DNA of 64,000 bases, from assembly GCA_963764345.1 (NCBI GenBank), contig CAVXSF010000009.1, positions 620,001-684,000 of the forward strand, given 5' to 3'. The notes beneath the pieces were generated by a model. It had not been told where the DNA came from. It did not search any database and saw only the letters and a program-made list of their open reading frames with translations. Positions 1-9,500 of the stretch are shown here, in pieces (positions within the stretch are counted from its first letter, which is position 1; each line of letters begins with the position of its first letter). The DNA comes from DASQZK01 sp963764345. Its GTDB lineage: Bacteria > Bacteroidota > Bacteroidia > Bacteroidales > GCA-2748055. The position numbers and the translations under genes are program-made.

Positions 1-1
1 G

Positions 2-1736
2 TTTGGCCGGTACAATCAGCTCACTCTCGACCTGAGGAAGAACCTCGATGAGGACACCGGTGCGCTCACCGAGATCGATGAGATGTTCGGCTCATACAGC
101 CCGTCAGCACATTTCAGCGATGATTTCTTTGCCAACAAAATCGCCTTCGTGATCGCCCTCAATTTTCCGTATTATACCCTTGCAGGAAAAAAATGAGCTG
201 GGCAAAACGTGGACGAACAAGGAATGGGCTTATGCCCGCATGGGTGATCTGTTCGTTGCCCGTGTCCCGGCAGATCTTCAGCAAAAAGTGAGCGACGCCG
301 AAACGGCATCCGAAATTTATATCTCACAGTATAACATTTACATGGGAAGCCTTAAGGACAACGACGGAAAGCAGCTGTTCCCCGACGATATGGTGCTTCT
401 CTCCCACTGGAACCTGCGTGACGAGCTGAAGTCGGACTATGCCGATAAGGAAAATGGTCAGGCCAAACAAAAGATGATCTATGAGGTCATGAAACGCATC
501 ATCGCACAGGATATTCCGGAAAAAGTGATCAACAATAAGGACTATACCTGGGATCCCTACAACAACAAAACCTGGCAGGACGGTAAAGAAGTCACGTTGA
601 AAGCCGAACCCGACACCCGGTATGCCATGATACTCGATAATTTTCATGCCCTGAAGGCTACCGATCCGTACCATCCCGAAATGAATACCTACATCCAGCG
701 GAAGTTCTCCGGTGAAATGGAGATAAGCCAGCCGGAGGTAGAAAAGATCTTCGATGAATACCTTCGTTCCCCGCTGCTGGGTGAGATCGCCACGATCATC
801 AGGCAGCGCCTTGGCCGTGATCTTCAGCCTTATGACATCTGGTATGACGGCTTTAAATCCAGGGGGACCATTCCTGAGGAAAAGCTGAACCAGATCACCG
901 AACATCGTTACCCCACCCCTGCCGCATTCGAAAAAGACCTGCCCAACATCATGGTGAAACTTGGCTTTACCAAAGAAGAAGCCGATGACATCACCTCCTT
1001 CGTGGAAGTCGATCCTGCCCGCGGATCAGGACATGCCTGGGGGGCACAGATGGTTACTGCCAAATCACATCTCCGCACCAGGGTGCCGGCCACCGGGATG
1101 AACTACAAAGGCTATAACATCGCCATCCATGAATTCGGGCATAACGTGGAACAGACCATCTCGCTCCACGATGTACCCTACTATATTATGTCGGGTGTTC
1201 CCAATACCGCTTTCACCGAAGCCCTGGCCTTCCTGTTCCAGAAACGCGATCTCGAGGTGCTCGGATTCAAAAACACCGATCCGTCAGTTGAAAACATGAA
1301 GACCCTCGACATCTGCTGGTCCACCTTTGAGATCATGGGTGTCGGGATGGTTGATATGCAGATGTGGAAATGGATGTACGACCATCCGGATGCTACCCCG
1401 GAGCAGCTTAAGGATCAGACCATGGTCATCGCCAGGGAGGTCTGGAACACGTATTTTGCCGGTGCCTTTGGCATGAAAGACGAGCCTATCCTGGCCATCT
1501 ATTCGCACATGGTAAATTCACCGCTATATCTCTCCGCTTATTCTTTCGGAGCCCTCATCGAGTTCCAGCTTGGACAGTACATGAAAGGCAAGGATTTCGG
1601 ACAGCAGGTTGAGCGGATCTTCAGCCAGGGGCGTCTTACCCCGCAGGTATGGATGAATAAGGCCGTCGGCGAGGATCTGACAGCCAGGCCGCTGCTGAAG
1701 GCTGCCGGCGAGGCGGTGAAGGAACTGCAGAATTAA
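2..1736 (+). CDS. M3-like gluzincin zinc peptidase, 5' incomplete and frameshifted
   Basis: The gene runs in from before the window. Reading frame 2 is open from base 2 and ends at a TGA at 194-196; the same protein continues in frame 3 from about base 183 to the stop at 1734-1736. Removing one A from the seven-A run at 187-193 joins the two parts into one protein. The zinc motif HEFGH (about 1131-1145) is followed some 29 residues later by FTEALAF, whose Glu is a good third zinc ligand, the gluzincin arrangement used by M3-type oligopeptidases. The rest is helical and acidic, with no signal peptide visible because the N-terminus is missing. The substrate cannot be told. The disruption may be a homopolymer sequencing error or a real mutation. 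The next feature downstream is a minisatellite, so this is the last gene of its unit. Confidence 0.75.
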
Positions 1737-1830
1737 TGCAAATGATTTCGTGAATCGTGTGATTTAGCGGTGAGTCATGCGTATGATTGGGTTTTGGGTG
1801 ACGCTGCATGATGATACCGAATGAGACGCG

Positions 1831-2153
1831 CATTCGTGGCGCGCCTCTTCCTACTGCATTTCATTCGTGCATTCGTGGCCTGCCTCTTCCTCCTGCATTT
1901 CATTCGTGCATTCGTGGCCTGCCTCTTCCTCCTGCATTTCATTCGTGCATTCGTGGCCTGCCTCTTCCTCCTGCATTTCATTCGTGCATTCGTGGCCTGC
2001 CTCTTCCTCCTGCATTTCATTCGTGCATTCGTGGCTTGCCTCTTCCTCCTGCATTTCATTCGTGCATTCGTGGCTTGCCTCTTCCTCCTGCATGTCATTC
2101 GTGCATTCGTGGCTTGCCTCTTCCTCCTGCAATTCATTCGTGCATTCGTGGCA
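1831..2153. repeat. 39-bp minisatellite, about 8.3 copies
   Basis: The core CATTCGTGGC recurs at 1831, 1870, 1909, 1948, 1987, 2026, 2065, 2104 and 2143, an exact 39-bp period. Each unit also holds a second CATTCGTG and a CCTCTTCCTCCTGCA block. Copies differ by only a few bases. Because 39 is a multiple of three and the unit lacks stops, several frames on both strands stay open and give 13-residue repeat ORFs. None has a convincing start or secretion signal, so the array is read as non-coding tandem DNA between the peptidase and tRNA-Glu. Confidence 0.9.
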
Positions 2154-2187
2154 AACACACCGGGTGAAGAATTTTTTTTCGAAAAGC

Positions 2188-2218
2188 TTTGCAGGGAAAA
2201 AAACTAAATTTATCTTTG
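2188..2218 (+). promoter_or_regulatory. Bacteroidetes-type promoter for tRNA-Glu
   Basis: TTTG at 2188-2191 is followed after 19 bases by TATCTTTG at 2211-2218. This matches the Bacteroidetes primary sigma consensus TTTG-N19-21-TAnnTTTG. Transcription would start near 2225, about 55 bases before the mature tRNA end. Confidence 0.75.
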
Positions 2219-2280
2219 CACTCCCGTCCGAAATCATCTGCTTCAGCAAAGTGGTCAACGGGAAGTTCACAAAACATCAT

Positions 2281-2352
2281 GGTCCGTTCGTCTAGGGGTT
2301 AGGACGCCAGGTTTTCATCCTGGTAACAGGGGTTCGATTCCCCTACGGACTA
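2281..2352 (+). tRNA. tRNA-Glu (anticodon TTC)
   Basis: A full cloverleaf can be folded. The acceptor stem is GGTCCGT with ACGGACT (one G-U end pair). The D arm is GTCTAGGGGTTAGGAC. The anticodon stem CCAGG/CCTGG encloses the loop TTTTCAT with anticodon TTC. The T arm is AGGGGTTCGATTCCCCT. The 3' CCA is not encoded. A consensus promoter precedes it and a hairpin terminator follows. Confidence 0.95.
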
Positions 2353-2356
2353 CTTC

Positions 2357-2405
2357 GCCCTCCTTCTCCCCGATTCTCTATCATGGGCGAAGGAGGGCCT
2401 TTTTA
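2357..2405 (+). terminator. Rho-independent terminator after tRNA-Glu
   Basis: GCCCTCCTTC (2357-2366) pairs with GAAGGAGGGC (2389-2398). The 22-base loop is followed by CTTTTTATTT. It lies just 3' of the tRNA on the same strand. Confidence 0.75.
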
Positions 2406-2478
2406 TTTAACGGGATTCCCATCATAGTCCGGGCATTTTCTCCTTCACTCCGTCCATACACTTAAAATATTTTTTTAT

Positions 2479-3606
2479 TCACAACCTCGCAACCCACCGC
2501 CTGAACAAAATATCATAAAGCCCGTAATATGATTTTCCGTTTATATCGGTTTCACGATATATAAGCTCCATTTTCTGAAGAGAATTCAAAGATCTTAAAA
2601 CGGTAGCCGGGTTTCCTAATATATAACGGGAAACAAAATCTCCCGAAGTCGGCTGGTACACTCTTCCCTCCATTGCAACAGCTTTTAGCAAATCCCATTG
2701 TGGTCTGGTTAACATATCCCGGTAACCGAAAAAGACAAACTCCTGTTCTTTCAGTACTTTGCCTGCTTCATCTTTCCAGTTTTCATTTGTAACCTTTCTC
2801 CCGGAAGAAAGAAATACACGGTTACATAAAAGCTGGACATAATAGGTATGCAGATCTGTCCAGTCCAGTATTTCTTTTACCGTTTCTTCAGAAATTATCT
2901 TCGAATTACGGCTGAACTGCTTAATAATGAAATCACGGTATTTTCCTGCATCAAGTTTTTCGAGCTTCATAAATTGGGCGCTTCTGAAGAATGGCCGGTT
3001 TGGATTGGAAAAAAGGTCTTTCATCAGGTGTTGCTGGCTCCCTGAAAAAACAAAGTTCACATTACTGAGCTGCTGAACAATTGAGCGCAACCAGGCATCT
3101 GTTTGCTTCTCCGGATAAGCAAGGATCTGCTGAAACTCATCTATGGCTATGATTGCCGGTTTGGATTCCCCTTCAAGCAGACCCAGCAAATGTTCGATCG
3201 TCTTTTTACCCTCGTCGGCCGAAGCGTTTATGCTGATCAAAGGCGCACCGCTAAGCGGATCATAACTGACTACCGGACGAAAAGATTTGATCACAGACCA
3301 CACCTTTTTACCAAAAGATGTATTCTCCGAATATTGGGAGGCAATTGATGTCGACAACCGGTTCACCAGGTCACCCAGTGATTCTGTGGACAGAATATCC
3401 AGATAAATTGTATTGTATTTGGAATGCAGATAGTGGAAAAGATGCTTTATCAGCGCAGTTTTTCCAAGCCTCCTCAAAGCAATAAGGGTCGTGGAGTTCC
3501 CGCCTTTGATATTCAATTTGAGTTGAGCAAGTTCATCTTCCCTGTCGCAGAAATATTCAGGACCAAAATAGCCTGTTGTTGGAAAAGGCGTTTCCGGAGT
3601 TTTCAT
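2479..3606 (-). CDS. AAA-type ATPase of the archaeal-ATPase/AAA_14-like superfamily
   Basis: A 375-residue protein, length usual for the stand-alone ATPases common in archaea and Bacteroidetes. After an N-terminal FCDREDEL segment comes a Walker A-like loop ending LGKTAL (about residues 46-52). A hydrophobic strand AIIAIDEFQ (about 150-158) is the Walker B. NFVFSGSQQH (about 180) resembles a sensor-1 strand. The C-terminal third looks like a winged helix (QWDLLKAVA). Such ATPases are usually orphan genes of unknown role and are often associated with defence or mobile DNA. No partner nuclease is adjacent. The role is unassigned. Confidence 0.75.
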   Translation of the reverse strand: MKTPETPFPTTGYFGPEYFCDREDELAQLKLNIKGGNSTTLIALRRLGKTALIKHLFHYLHSKYNTIYLDILSTESLGDLVNRLSTSIASQYSENTSFGKKVWSVIKSFRPVVSYDPLSGAPLISINASADEGKKTIEHLLGLLEGESKPAIIAIDEFQQILAYPEKQTDAWLRSIVQQLSNVNFVFSGSQQHLMKDLFSNPNRPFFRSAQFMKLEKLDAGKYRDFIIKQFSRNSKIISEETVKEILDWTDLHTYYVQLLCNRVFLSSGRKVTNENWKDEAGKVLKEQEFVFFGYRDMLTRPQWDLLKAVAMEGRVYQPTSGDFVSRYILGNPATVLRSLNSLQKMELIYRETDINGKSYYGLYDILFRRWVARL

Positions 3607-4057
3607 TCAATTATGCAATTTGTAATTTACATTATGCAATTTACATTTTGTAAATCAGAAATGCAAACACGGGTTAATTTCACAAGTCACAATTTCAAGT
3701 TTTTATAACTTATTTAGCCAGTTAAAGAAATCATACTCCGTTACCATTAGGACAGGTAGTCCGGAAAAGTGAATCCTGGCTGTTCGATCCGGACTTCATT
3801 TCCGCTAAAGGCTTATTGTAGACCCGTTCACATCGAACGGTAGATTACATGCACAAGGTAAACTTTGCCGGCTTCTGCCGGAAGCAGTCTTTTTGATTTC
3901 GGGCATTTTATATTTCATGAAATACAATTTTAACTCGTTCAAAATGTGTTCTTTAATAACCATAACTGAAAAAATCGAAATCATCACGCTGATTTTTTAC
4001 GTCTTTTTACATTAAGAGGTAAAGAACCATGTTAATCAAGTTTAAAGACAAAAAATC
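3607..4057. other. Intergenic, no gene recognised
   Basis: An AT-rich gap between the divergent ATPase and transposase genes. The only open frame (60 codons, minus strand, 3805-3987) has no coding character. It presumably holds both promoters, but no clear TAnnTTTG box was found. Confidence 0.4.
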
Positions 4058-4726
4058 ATGCAACATTTCAAACCCTTACAAACCGGCAACTTTTACCATA
4101 TTTATAACCATGGTGTGGCAGAACGCAACCTGTTTCGCGAACCGGACAACTACAGGCATTTTCTCAATCTGTACGACAAATACATCACGCCGGTAGCCGA
4201 TACGTTTGCATGGGTGTTAATGCCAAATCATTTTCATTTTTTGTTGCGCATCAACATCCCTGACAGGGTCCCGCTCCCCGACAGGGTTCCAAACCCTGTC
4301 GGGGAGCAGGACCCTGTCAGGGATAGACAAAACGTTAACCTGCCTTCATCGCAGTTTTCAAAATTATTTAATTCCTACGCCCAGGCTTTCAACAGACGCT
4401 TCAAATTACGCGGACCACTGTTCGAACGACCTTTTAAACGAAAACTGATCGATTCAGAAGAATATTTGAAACAGGTCCTGCTTTACATCCATAACAACCC
4501 GGTCCATCATGGATTTTGCACCCATCCCGTTGAATACCTGTGGTGCAGCTTTTCCGACTGTATTTCGAAAACGCCAACAAATCTAAAACGGGATAAGGTC
4601 CTCGGTTGGTTTGACGGTAAGGCTAACTTCATGACCATGCATAACAATAACATTGAAATCGAAAAAATTGAAAAATGGCTGGAATTACGAATCCCTGACA
4701 GGGTCCTGCTCCCCGACAGGGTTTGA
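4058..4726 (+). CDS. REP-associated tyrosine transposase (RAYT, IS200/IS605 Y1 family)
   Basis: 222 residues with the hallmarks of TnpA_REP proteins: N-terminal FYHIYNHGVAERN, the HUH metal motif MPNHFHFLL (about residues 65-73), and the C-terminal helix LLYIHNNPVHHGF, which holds the nucleophilic Tyr (about residue 145). RAYTs cut single-stranded DNA at REP palindromes and are thought to move or maintain them. Two REP-like palindromes lie inside this ORF. One (4257-4323) adds about 24 residues in the variable loop after the HUH motif. The other (4691-4759) supplies the last residues and the stop codon. The catalytic parts appear intact, so the enzyme may still be active. The gene precedes the mannan-locus sigma factor but is probably unrelated to it. 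Confidence 0.85.
   Translation: MQHFKPLQTGNFYHIYNHGVAERNLFREPDNYRHFLNLYDKYITPVADTFAWVLMPNHFHFLLRINIPDRVPLPDRVPNPVGEQDPVRDRQNVNLPSSQFSKLFNSYAQAFNRRFKLRGPLFERPFKRKLIDSEEYLKQVLLYIHNNPVHHGFCTHPVEYLWCSFSDCISKTPTNLKRDKVLGWFDGKANFMTMHNNNIEIEKIEKWLELRIPDRVLLPDRV
4257..4323. repeat. REP-like palindrome inside the RAYT gene
   Basis: A 67-bp inverted repeat with two 33-base arms, 31 of 33 paired, around a single central base. It contains the nested words CCCTGACAGGG and CCCCGACAGGG. It is read in frame by the transposase as repeats of the type PDRV. It matches the second copy at 4691-4759 almost base for base. Confidence 0.85.
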
Positions 4727-4759
4727 AACCCTGTCGGGGAGCAGGACCCTGTCAGGGAT
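4691..4759. repeat. REP-like perfect palindrome at the RAYT 3' end
   Basis: Two 34-base arms are perfectly complementary around a single central G. The transposase stop codon TGA (4724-4726) lies at the dyad centre, so the left arm encodes the protein's last residues. The transcript would fold into a very stable hairpin, which could also end transcription before the sigma factor gene. Confidence 0.9.
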
Positions 4760-4826
4760 AATCATTTAAATTTTCTCCTTTTGTAATCTTTTTTTCTATT
4801 TTTGATGCAATTAGGAGCTATAGAAA

Positions 4827-5420
4827 ATGCCTGTAAATGAACAAATAAAGAACGATAAGAGGGAATTTGAAAAGGTTTACAGTCGACTTTTTGATTTTTA
4901 TTTTCAGATCGCTTTTCATTTTTTAAACAACAGCGAAGACGCGAAAGAGGTAGTTCAGGATGCCTTTATAAAACTTTGGGAGAATTCCGTTTATAGAAAG
5001 GATATCCTGGAAATCAAAAATTATCTTTTCATCGTGATTCGTAATCGATGCCTGAACATGCTCCGAGATAAAAAGAAAATGATTCAGGAAGATAATTATG
5101 AACGCCATATTGCTTCCCTGAGTTATAAATTACTTGAGGAAACTTCGGAAGATATCCTATTGTACCGGGAACTATCTGAAAAAGTGCAGAAAGCAATTTC
5201 CTCTTTACCTCCGCAATGCGGACAGGTTTTTAAACTGAGCCGTACCGAAGATCTGAGCAATAAAGAAATAGCACAGAAATTAAATATCTCGCTAAAATCT
5301 GTCGAAGCAAATATTACACGTGCGCTGAAAAGTCTGAGAATTGAACTTGCTCCATACCTGGCTCAAAAGAAAAAGTCTGGTAATGATTTCATTTTTAATA
5401 TTTTAATTTCCCTTCTGTAA
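4827..5420 (+). CDS. ECF RNA polymerase sigma factor (Bacteroidetes FecI-like)
   Basis: A 197-residue sigma-70 family factor. Region 2 includes AKEVVQDAFIKLWEN (about 32-48). Region 4 has the helix-turn-helix NKEIAQKLNISLKSVEANITRAL (about 150-172, given here only for position). Length and motifs fit the Bacteroides-type ECF family that pairs with FecR proteins. The anti-sigma gene follows after about 75 bases, then SusC/SusD, so this factor most likely switches on the mannan locus when the SusC-like transporter signals substrate. A TATTTTTG box lies at 4797-4804, but no correctly spaced TTTG element is present. Confidence 0.9.
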   Translation: MPVNEQIKNDKREFEKVYSRLFDFYFQIAFHFLNNSEDAKEVVQDAFIKLWENSVYRKDILEIKNYLFIVIRNRCLNMLRDKKKMIQEDNYERHIASLSYKLLEETSEDILLYRELSEKVQKAISSLPPQCGQVFKLSRTEDLSNKEIAQKLNISLKSVEANITRALKSLRIELAPYLAQKKKSGNDFIFNILISLL

Positions 5421-5495
5421 ATTTTTTTTCAGTTTTTTAAAAATCCATATAGGGTTGTTCACGATTCCGGGGTTTTTATATCGTAACAGCACAAT

Positions 5496-6491
5496 ATGGA
5501 AAAAATTGAAAATATTTTACTTCGTTTTCTTCAGCAGAAACTAAGTCCTGAAGAGTTAAAAGAACTGAACGAGTGGAGCCAGGATCCTGAAAACCATCAG
5601 AAACTAATTCAGTATTTGAAAATATGGATTTGGTCGGCACAGTTAAAAAGCAGGTCTCCACAGGTAGAATTTTCAGATACCTGGCAGAAAATAATTAATA
5701 ATCGGCCCACGGAAATTCCGAAAACCAGAAAACTTAATGTTATATTCAGGTATGCTGCCACCATTCTCATTTTAATAAGTATAGGATGGTGGGGTAACCA
5801 TTTCTTCACAGGAAAAAAAGTCATTTCGGAAATCCGGGAATATACAATTGCTGCAAACAACAATTCTAATTCGGTGATTACCTTTCCCGATAAAACCGTG
5901 GCTTATCTCCGCCAGGGTTCATCTCTTCGCTACGATCCGGAATTCACATCGGGGGAACGCAAAGTTTACCTTGAAGGCGAAGCCTATTTTGAAGTAAGTC
6001 ATGATGAGGATCATCCCTTTATCGTAAGTACGGCAAATGCACAGATCCGGGACCTTGGAACCAGATTCGATGTTTCGGCTGAAAAAGGATCGGATTTAAC
6101 CCAGACCACCCTGGTGGAAGGTAAAGTTGAATTTGAGACAAACGCCGGTAAAAAGTATGTCCTGCAGCCCAATGAAATGATCGCCTTTAATGCTAAAACG
6201 AACGATGCTCAGCTTAAAAAAGTAGATCCTGAACTTTATATCGCCTGGAAGGACGGAAAAATAATTTTCCGGGACGAGACACTTGGTGAAATTACTGATA
6301 AACTGGAAAAGTTCTATGACGTGAAATTCAAGTACGAGAATACCGATATTGCTGACAAATACCGGTTTACAGGAACCTTCTATGCTAAAACCCCGATCAA
6401 TGAAGTAATAACCATGCTTAAAATATCGATACCAATGCACGTTTCACTCAAACAGGCATTTCCTGCGCCGGACACGATTATCATAAAATAA
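5496..6491 (+). CDS. FecR-family anti-sigma factor
   Basis: 331 residues. The N-terminal cytoplasmic domain (about 1-80) binds the sigma factor. One membrane helix follows (about 87-103, FRYAATILILISIGWW). The periplasmic FecR domain contains RQGSSLRYDPEF and GERKVYLEGEAYFEV (about 138-165). The C-terminal domain (about 250-331, DETLGEITDKLEKFYDVKF) resembles the STN-like fold of DUF4974 proteins. In this family the periplasmic part senses the STN domain of the SusC partner encoded next and releases the sigma factor encoded just upstream. Confidence 0.9.
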   Translation: MEKIENILLRFLQQKLSPEELKELNEWSQDPENHQKLIQYLKIWIWSAQLKSRSPQVEFSDTWQKIINNRPTEIPKTRKLNVIFRYAATILILISIGWWGNHFFTGKKVISEIREYTIAANNNSNSVITFPDKTVAYLRQGSSLRYDPEFTSGERKVYLEGEAYFEVSHDEDHPFIVSTANAQIRDLGTRFDVSAEKGSDLTQTTLVEGKVEFETNAGKKYVLQPNEMIAFNAKTNDAQLKKVDPELYIAWKDGKIIFRDETLGEITDKLEKFYDVKFKYENTDIADKYRFTGTFYAKTPINEVITMLKISIPMHVSLKQAFPAPDTIIIK

Positions 6492-6503
6492 CGGTATAAA
6501 AAA

Positions 6504-6536
6504 GGAACGGACAATACTGCGAATATTGCCCGTTCC
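6504..6536 (+). promoter_or_regulatory. Hairpin between fecR and susC
   Basis: GGAACGGACAATA (6504-6516) pairs with TATTGCCCGTTCC (6524-6536), with one mismatch and a 7-base loop. No U-run follows on the plus strand, so it is probably not a simple terminator. It may set relative expression or mRNA stability of the transporter genes. Confidence 0.5.
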
Positions 6537-6593
6537 CGATGGATTAAAATTCCATAAAAAGAAATTTTAAACACTAGGAAACGAAACAAAACT

Positions 6594-9500
6594 ATGAAAA
6601 AAAATCTGGTATTCAATGGATTGACTTCCCATTATTACTTGAAAAAAATATCCCGAATTATGCGATTAACAGTGTTTCTAATCCTCGTTGCTGCATTTAC
6701 GGTAAACGCGAATACGGTTATGTCCCAGTCCCTGAAACTTACAATAAATTTTGAGAACGCAAGTCTCGCTGAAGCACTTGATAAAATTGAGAATCAGCTA
6801 AGTGTAGGCTTTCTGATACCCAGCGATCTTTTAAAGGATCAACACAAAATCAACATGTCTTTCAAAGATGCGCCACTCGAGACTGTCCTCAGGAAAATAC
6901 TTGATTCCGATCATTACGGTTACAAACTTGTAGGGAATAATGTAGTTATTACCCGCAAAATTGCAGAACAGCCTCTCTCTATCAAGGGAAGGGTAACAAA
7001 TTCATCCGGGGAACCAATTATTGGTGTTACTGTAAGCATCAAGGGGACCACGCAGGGGACGATCACCAATCTTGACGGAGTGTATGAACTGGAGAATATT
7101 CCCCCGGACGCAGAGCTTGTTTTTTCTTTCGTGGGAATGAAAACCCAGACTATTCCGGTTGAAGGGAAAAGCCGGATAGATGTTGTAATGACTGAAGACC
7201 GTATAGGCATTGAAGAAGTAGTGGCAATTGGATACGGTACGGCAAGAAAAGAGGAACTGACCAGCTCTGTTTTCAAAGTGACACCGGAATCTTTTCAGCC
7301 TTCTGCTGTTAACAATCCCATTGACCTTATCAAAGGAAAAGTCCCGGGTTTAACAATAGTCAACCAGGCCGGGAATGATCCCAATTCCACACCCCAGGTC
7401 AATCTTAGAGGAATCGGCACCATCAGCGCAAATAATGAGCCCCTTATAATTATTGACGGTGTTTATGGCACCATCTCCGATCTGAACATGCTTAATCCAA
7501 ATGATATTGAATCCTTTAATGTACTTAAGGACGGCGCATCCGCGGCGATATACGGGACTCGTGGAAGTAACGGCGTTATTATTGTTGATACGAAAAGTGG
7601 TTTACGTGATACTTCTGCTCTTGAATATAGCAGTTATTTCTACTTTGAGAAACCCAGGAGAAATCCACAGGTTTTGAATGCGGATCAGTATCTCGAAGTT
7701 ATGCGGAGGCTGGGATATAAAACAGACCAAATTGATAAGGGATATAACACAAACTGGATCGATCAGCTTATGTCTGACAAACTGAGTTCATACCATTCCC
7801 TTTCCTTTATGAATTCAAGTAAAAAATCGGACTATCGAATTTCAATCGGCTACAAGGATGCAAACGGGATTATCCTGAACACATATAATAAAAGCGCAAA
7901 TTTCAGGCTTAATTTCAATAATGAAATAAATAAATGGCTGAAGATTAATGGCATCGTCGGAGGTAGCAGGATTAATCAGAGATTTACAAATTACAGCGCT
8001 CTGGATGAGGCCATGAAGTATGATCCAACAGCTCCTGTTTACAATCCCGACGGTACCTTCTATGAATATCCAGGGGTTGGACCTTCAAATCCGGTCGCCC
8101 TGCTGGACCAGGTAAACAATTCTGCCATTAACAGTCGTTTAAACGCCAGTCTCCGGTCAACCTTTACGATTAATCCTGAACTGAACTTATCAATTAAAGG
8201 CTCCTCTTTCATCAAGGATACCGAAAATACCTTTTTTGAAGATATTGATTCGAGGAATAGTGTTTTCACAGGGATTCCCGGAACAGCAACCAAAGGAGCT
8301 TCCTTTTATATTGAAAACGTATTTGAATCATTGGTTAATTATTACCACAACTTCAATAAAAACAGCATTAAAGTTATGGGTGGCTACAGCTTTATTGAAA
8401 ACACGCTTTCTACTTCATCCATGACAAACAGGGGCTTTGTTACAAATTCACTGGGAGCTTATGATATCGGCTCAGGTTCATATCTGACTGACGGAAAAGC
8501 CACCATGGAAAGTAATAAAGAAACAAGCAGGCTTATTGCTTTTTTCGGCAGGTTCAATTATTCCTATGCCGGTAAGTATCTCTTGAATCTCAGTGTCAGG
8601 CGGGAAGGTTCCAGTGTATTTGGCGTGAATAATAAGTGGGGCTGGTTTCCGGCAATTTCCGGAGCATGGAGGTTAACAAAAGAACCGTTCATGAAGAATT
8701 TATCTTTTATTAACGAACTGAAGATAAGAGCCGGCTTCGGAATTACGGGAAGAAGCCAGGGAATTCCCAACTACCAGTCGCTGGCCCGGATCGGAGCTGA
8801 CGGAAATGCCTATTATAATAATACCTGGATTACAACCTACGGGCCGGTAAGCAACCCGAATCCCTTTCTCCGATGGGAGAGAAGTAAGGAGTTTAATGTA
8901 GGTACCGATTTCACCCTGTTCAATAACAATCTTAGCGGTAGCATCGATGTGTACTCGAGAGTCACTGCCGATTTACTGGGAGTATTCAATACACAAACAC
9001 CTCCCAGCCTCGAGCCCACCATCTTTACAAATGTCGGAACCGTCAAAAACCAGGGTATTGAGCTGTCCCTCAGTTTTCCGGTTCTTCATATCGGTGAGTT
9101 TTCATGGAACAGCAGTCTGACATATGCCTATAATAAAAATGAGGTGGTTTCCCTGTCGAACGGGAATTTCGGTGTAGAGAAAATACCTTACCAGGATTAC
9201 GGAAACGTGGCTGCTTCCCTTTATATACTGACTCAGGGTATTCCCATTGGAACGTTTTACGGTTACAAGTTTGACAGGATTGACGCCAACGGAAAATGGG
9301 TTTTCCAGGATCTTAACCATGACGGGAAGATTGAAGAAAACATTGATTACACTTACCTGGGTAGCGGACTGCCAAAGCACAATTACAGCCTTTCCGGTAT
9401 AATGCATTATAAAAAAATTGATCTCTCATTCAACTTTATCGGAGCCGCGGGATTTAAAGTTTTCAATGAAAAAAGACTTTGGTACGAGAATACCGCAAAT

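Noticed and set aside
1775..2295. Several open frames of 119-142 codons encoding 13-residue repeats across the minisatellite
   Set aside because: They are open in four frames on both strands because the unit is 39 bp without stops. None has a credible start, and some run across the tRNA promoter.
3805..3987. 60-codon minus-strand ORF between the ATPase and RAYT genes
   Set aside because: No family features, poor coding composition and no ribosome-binding site.
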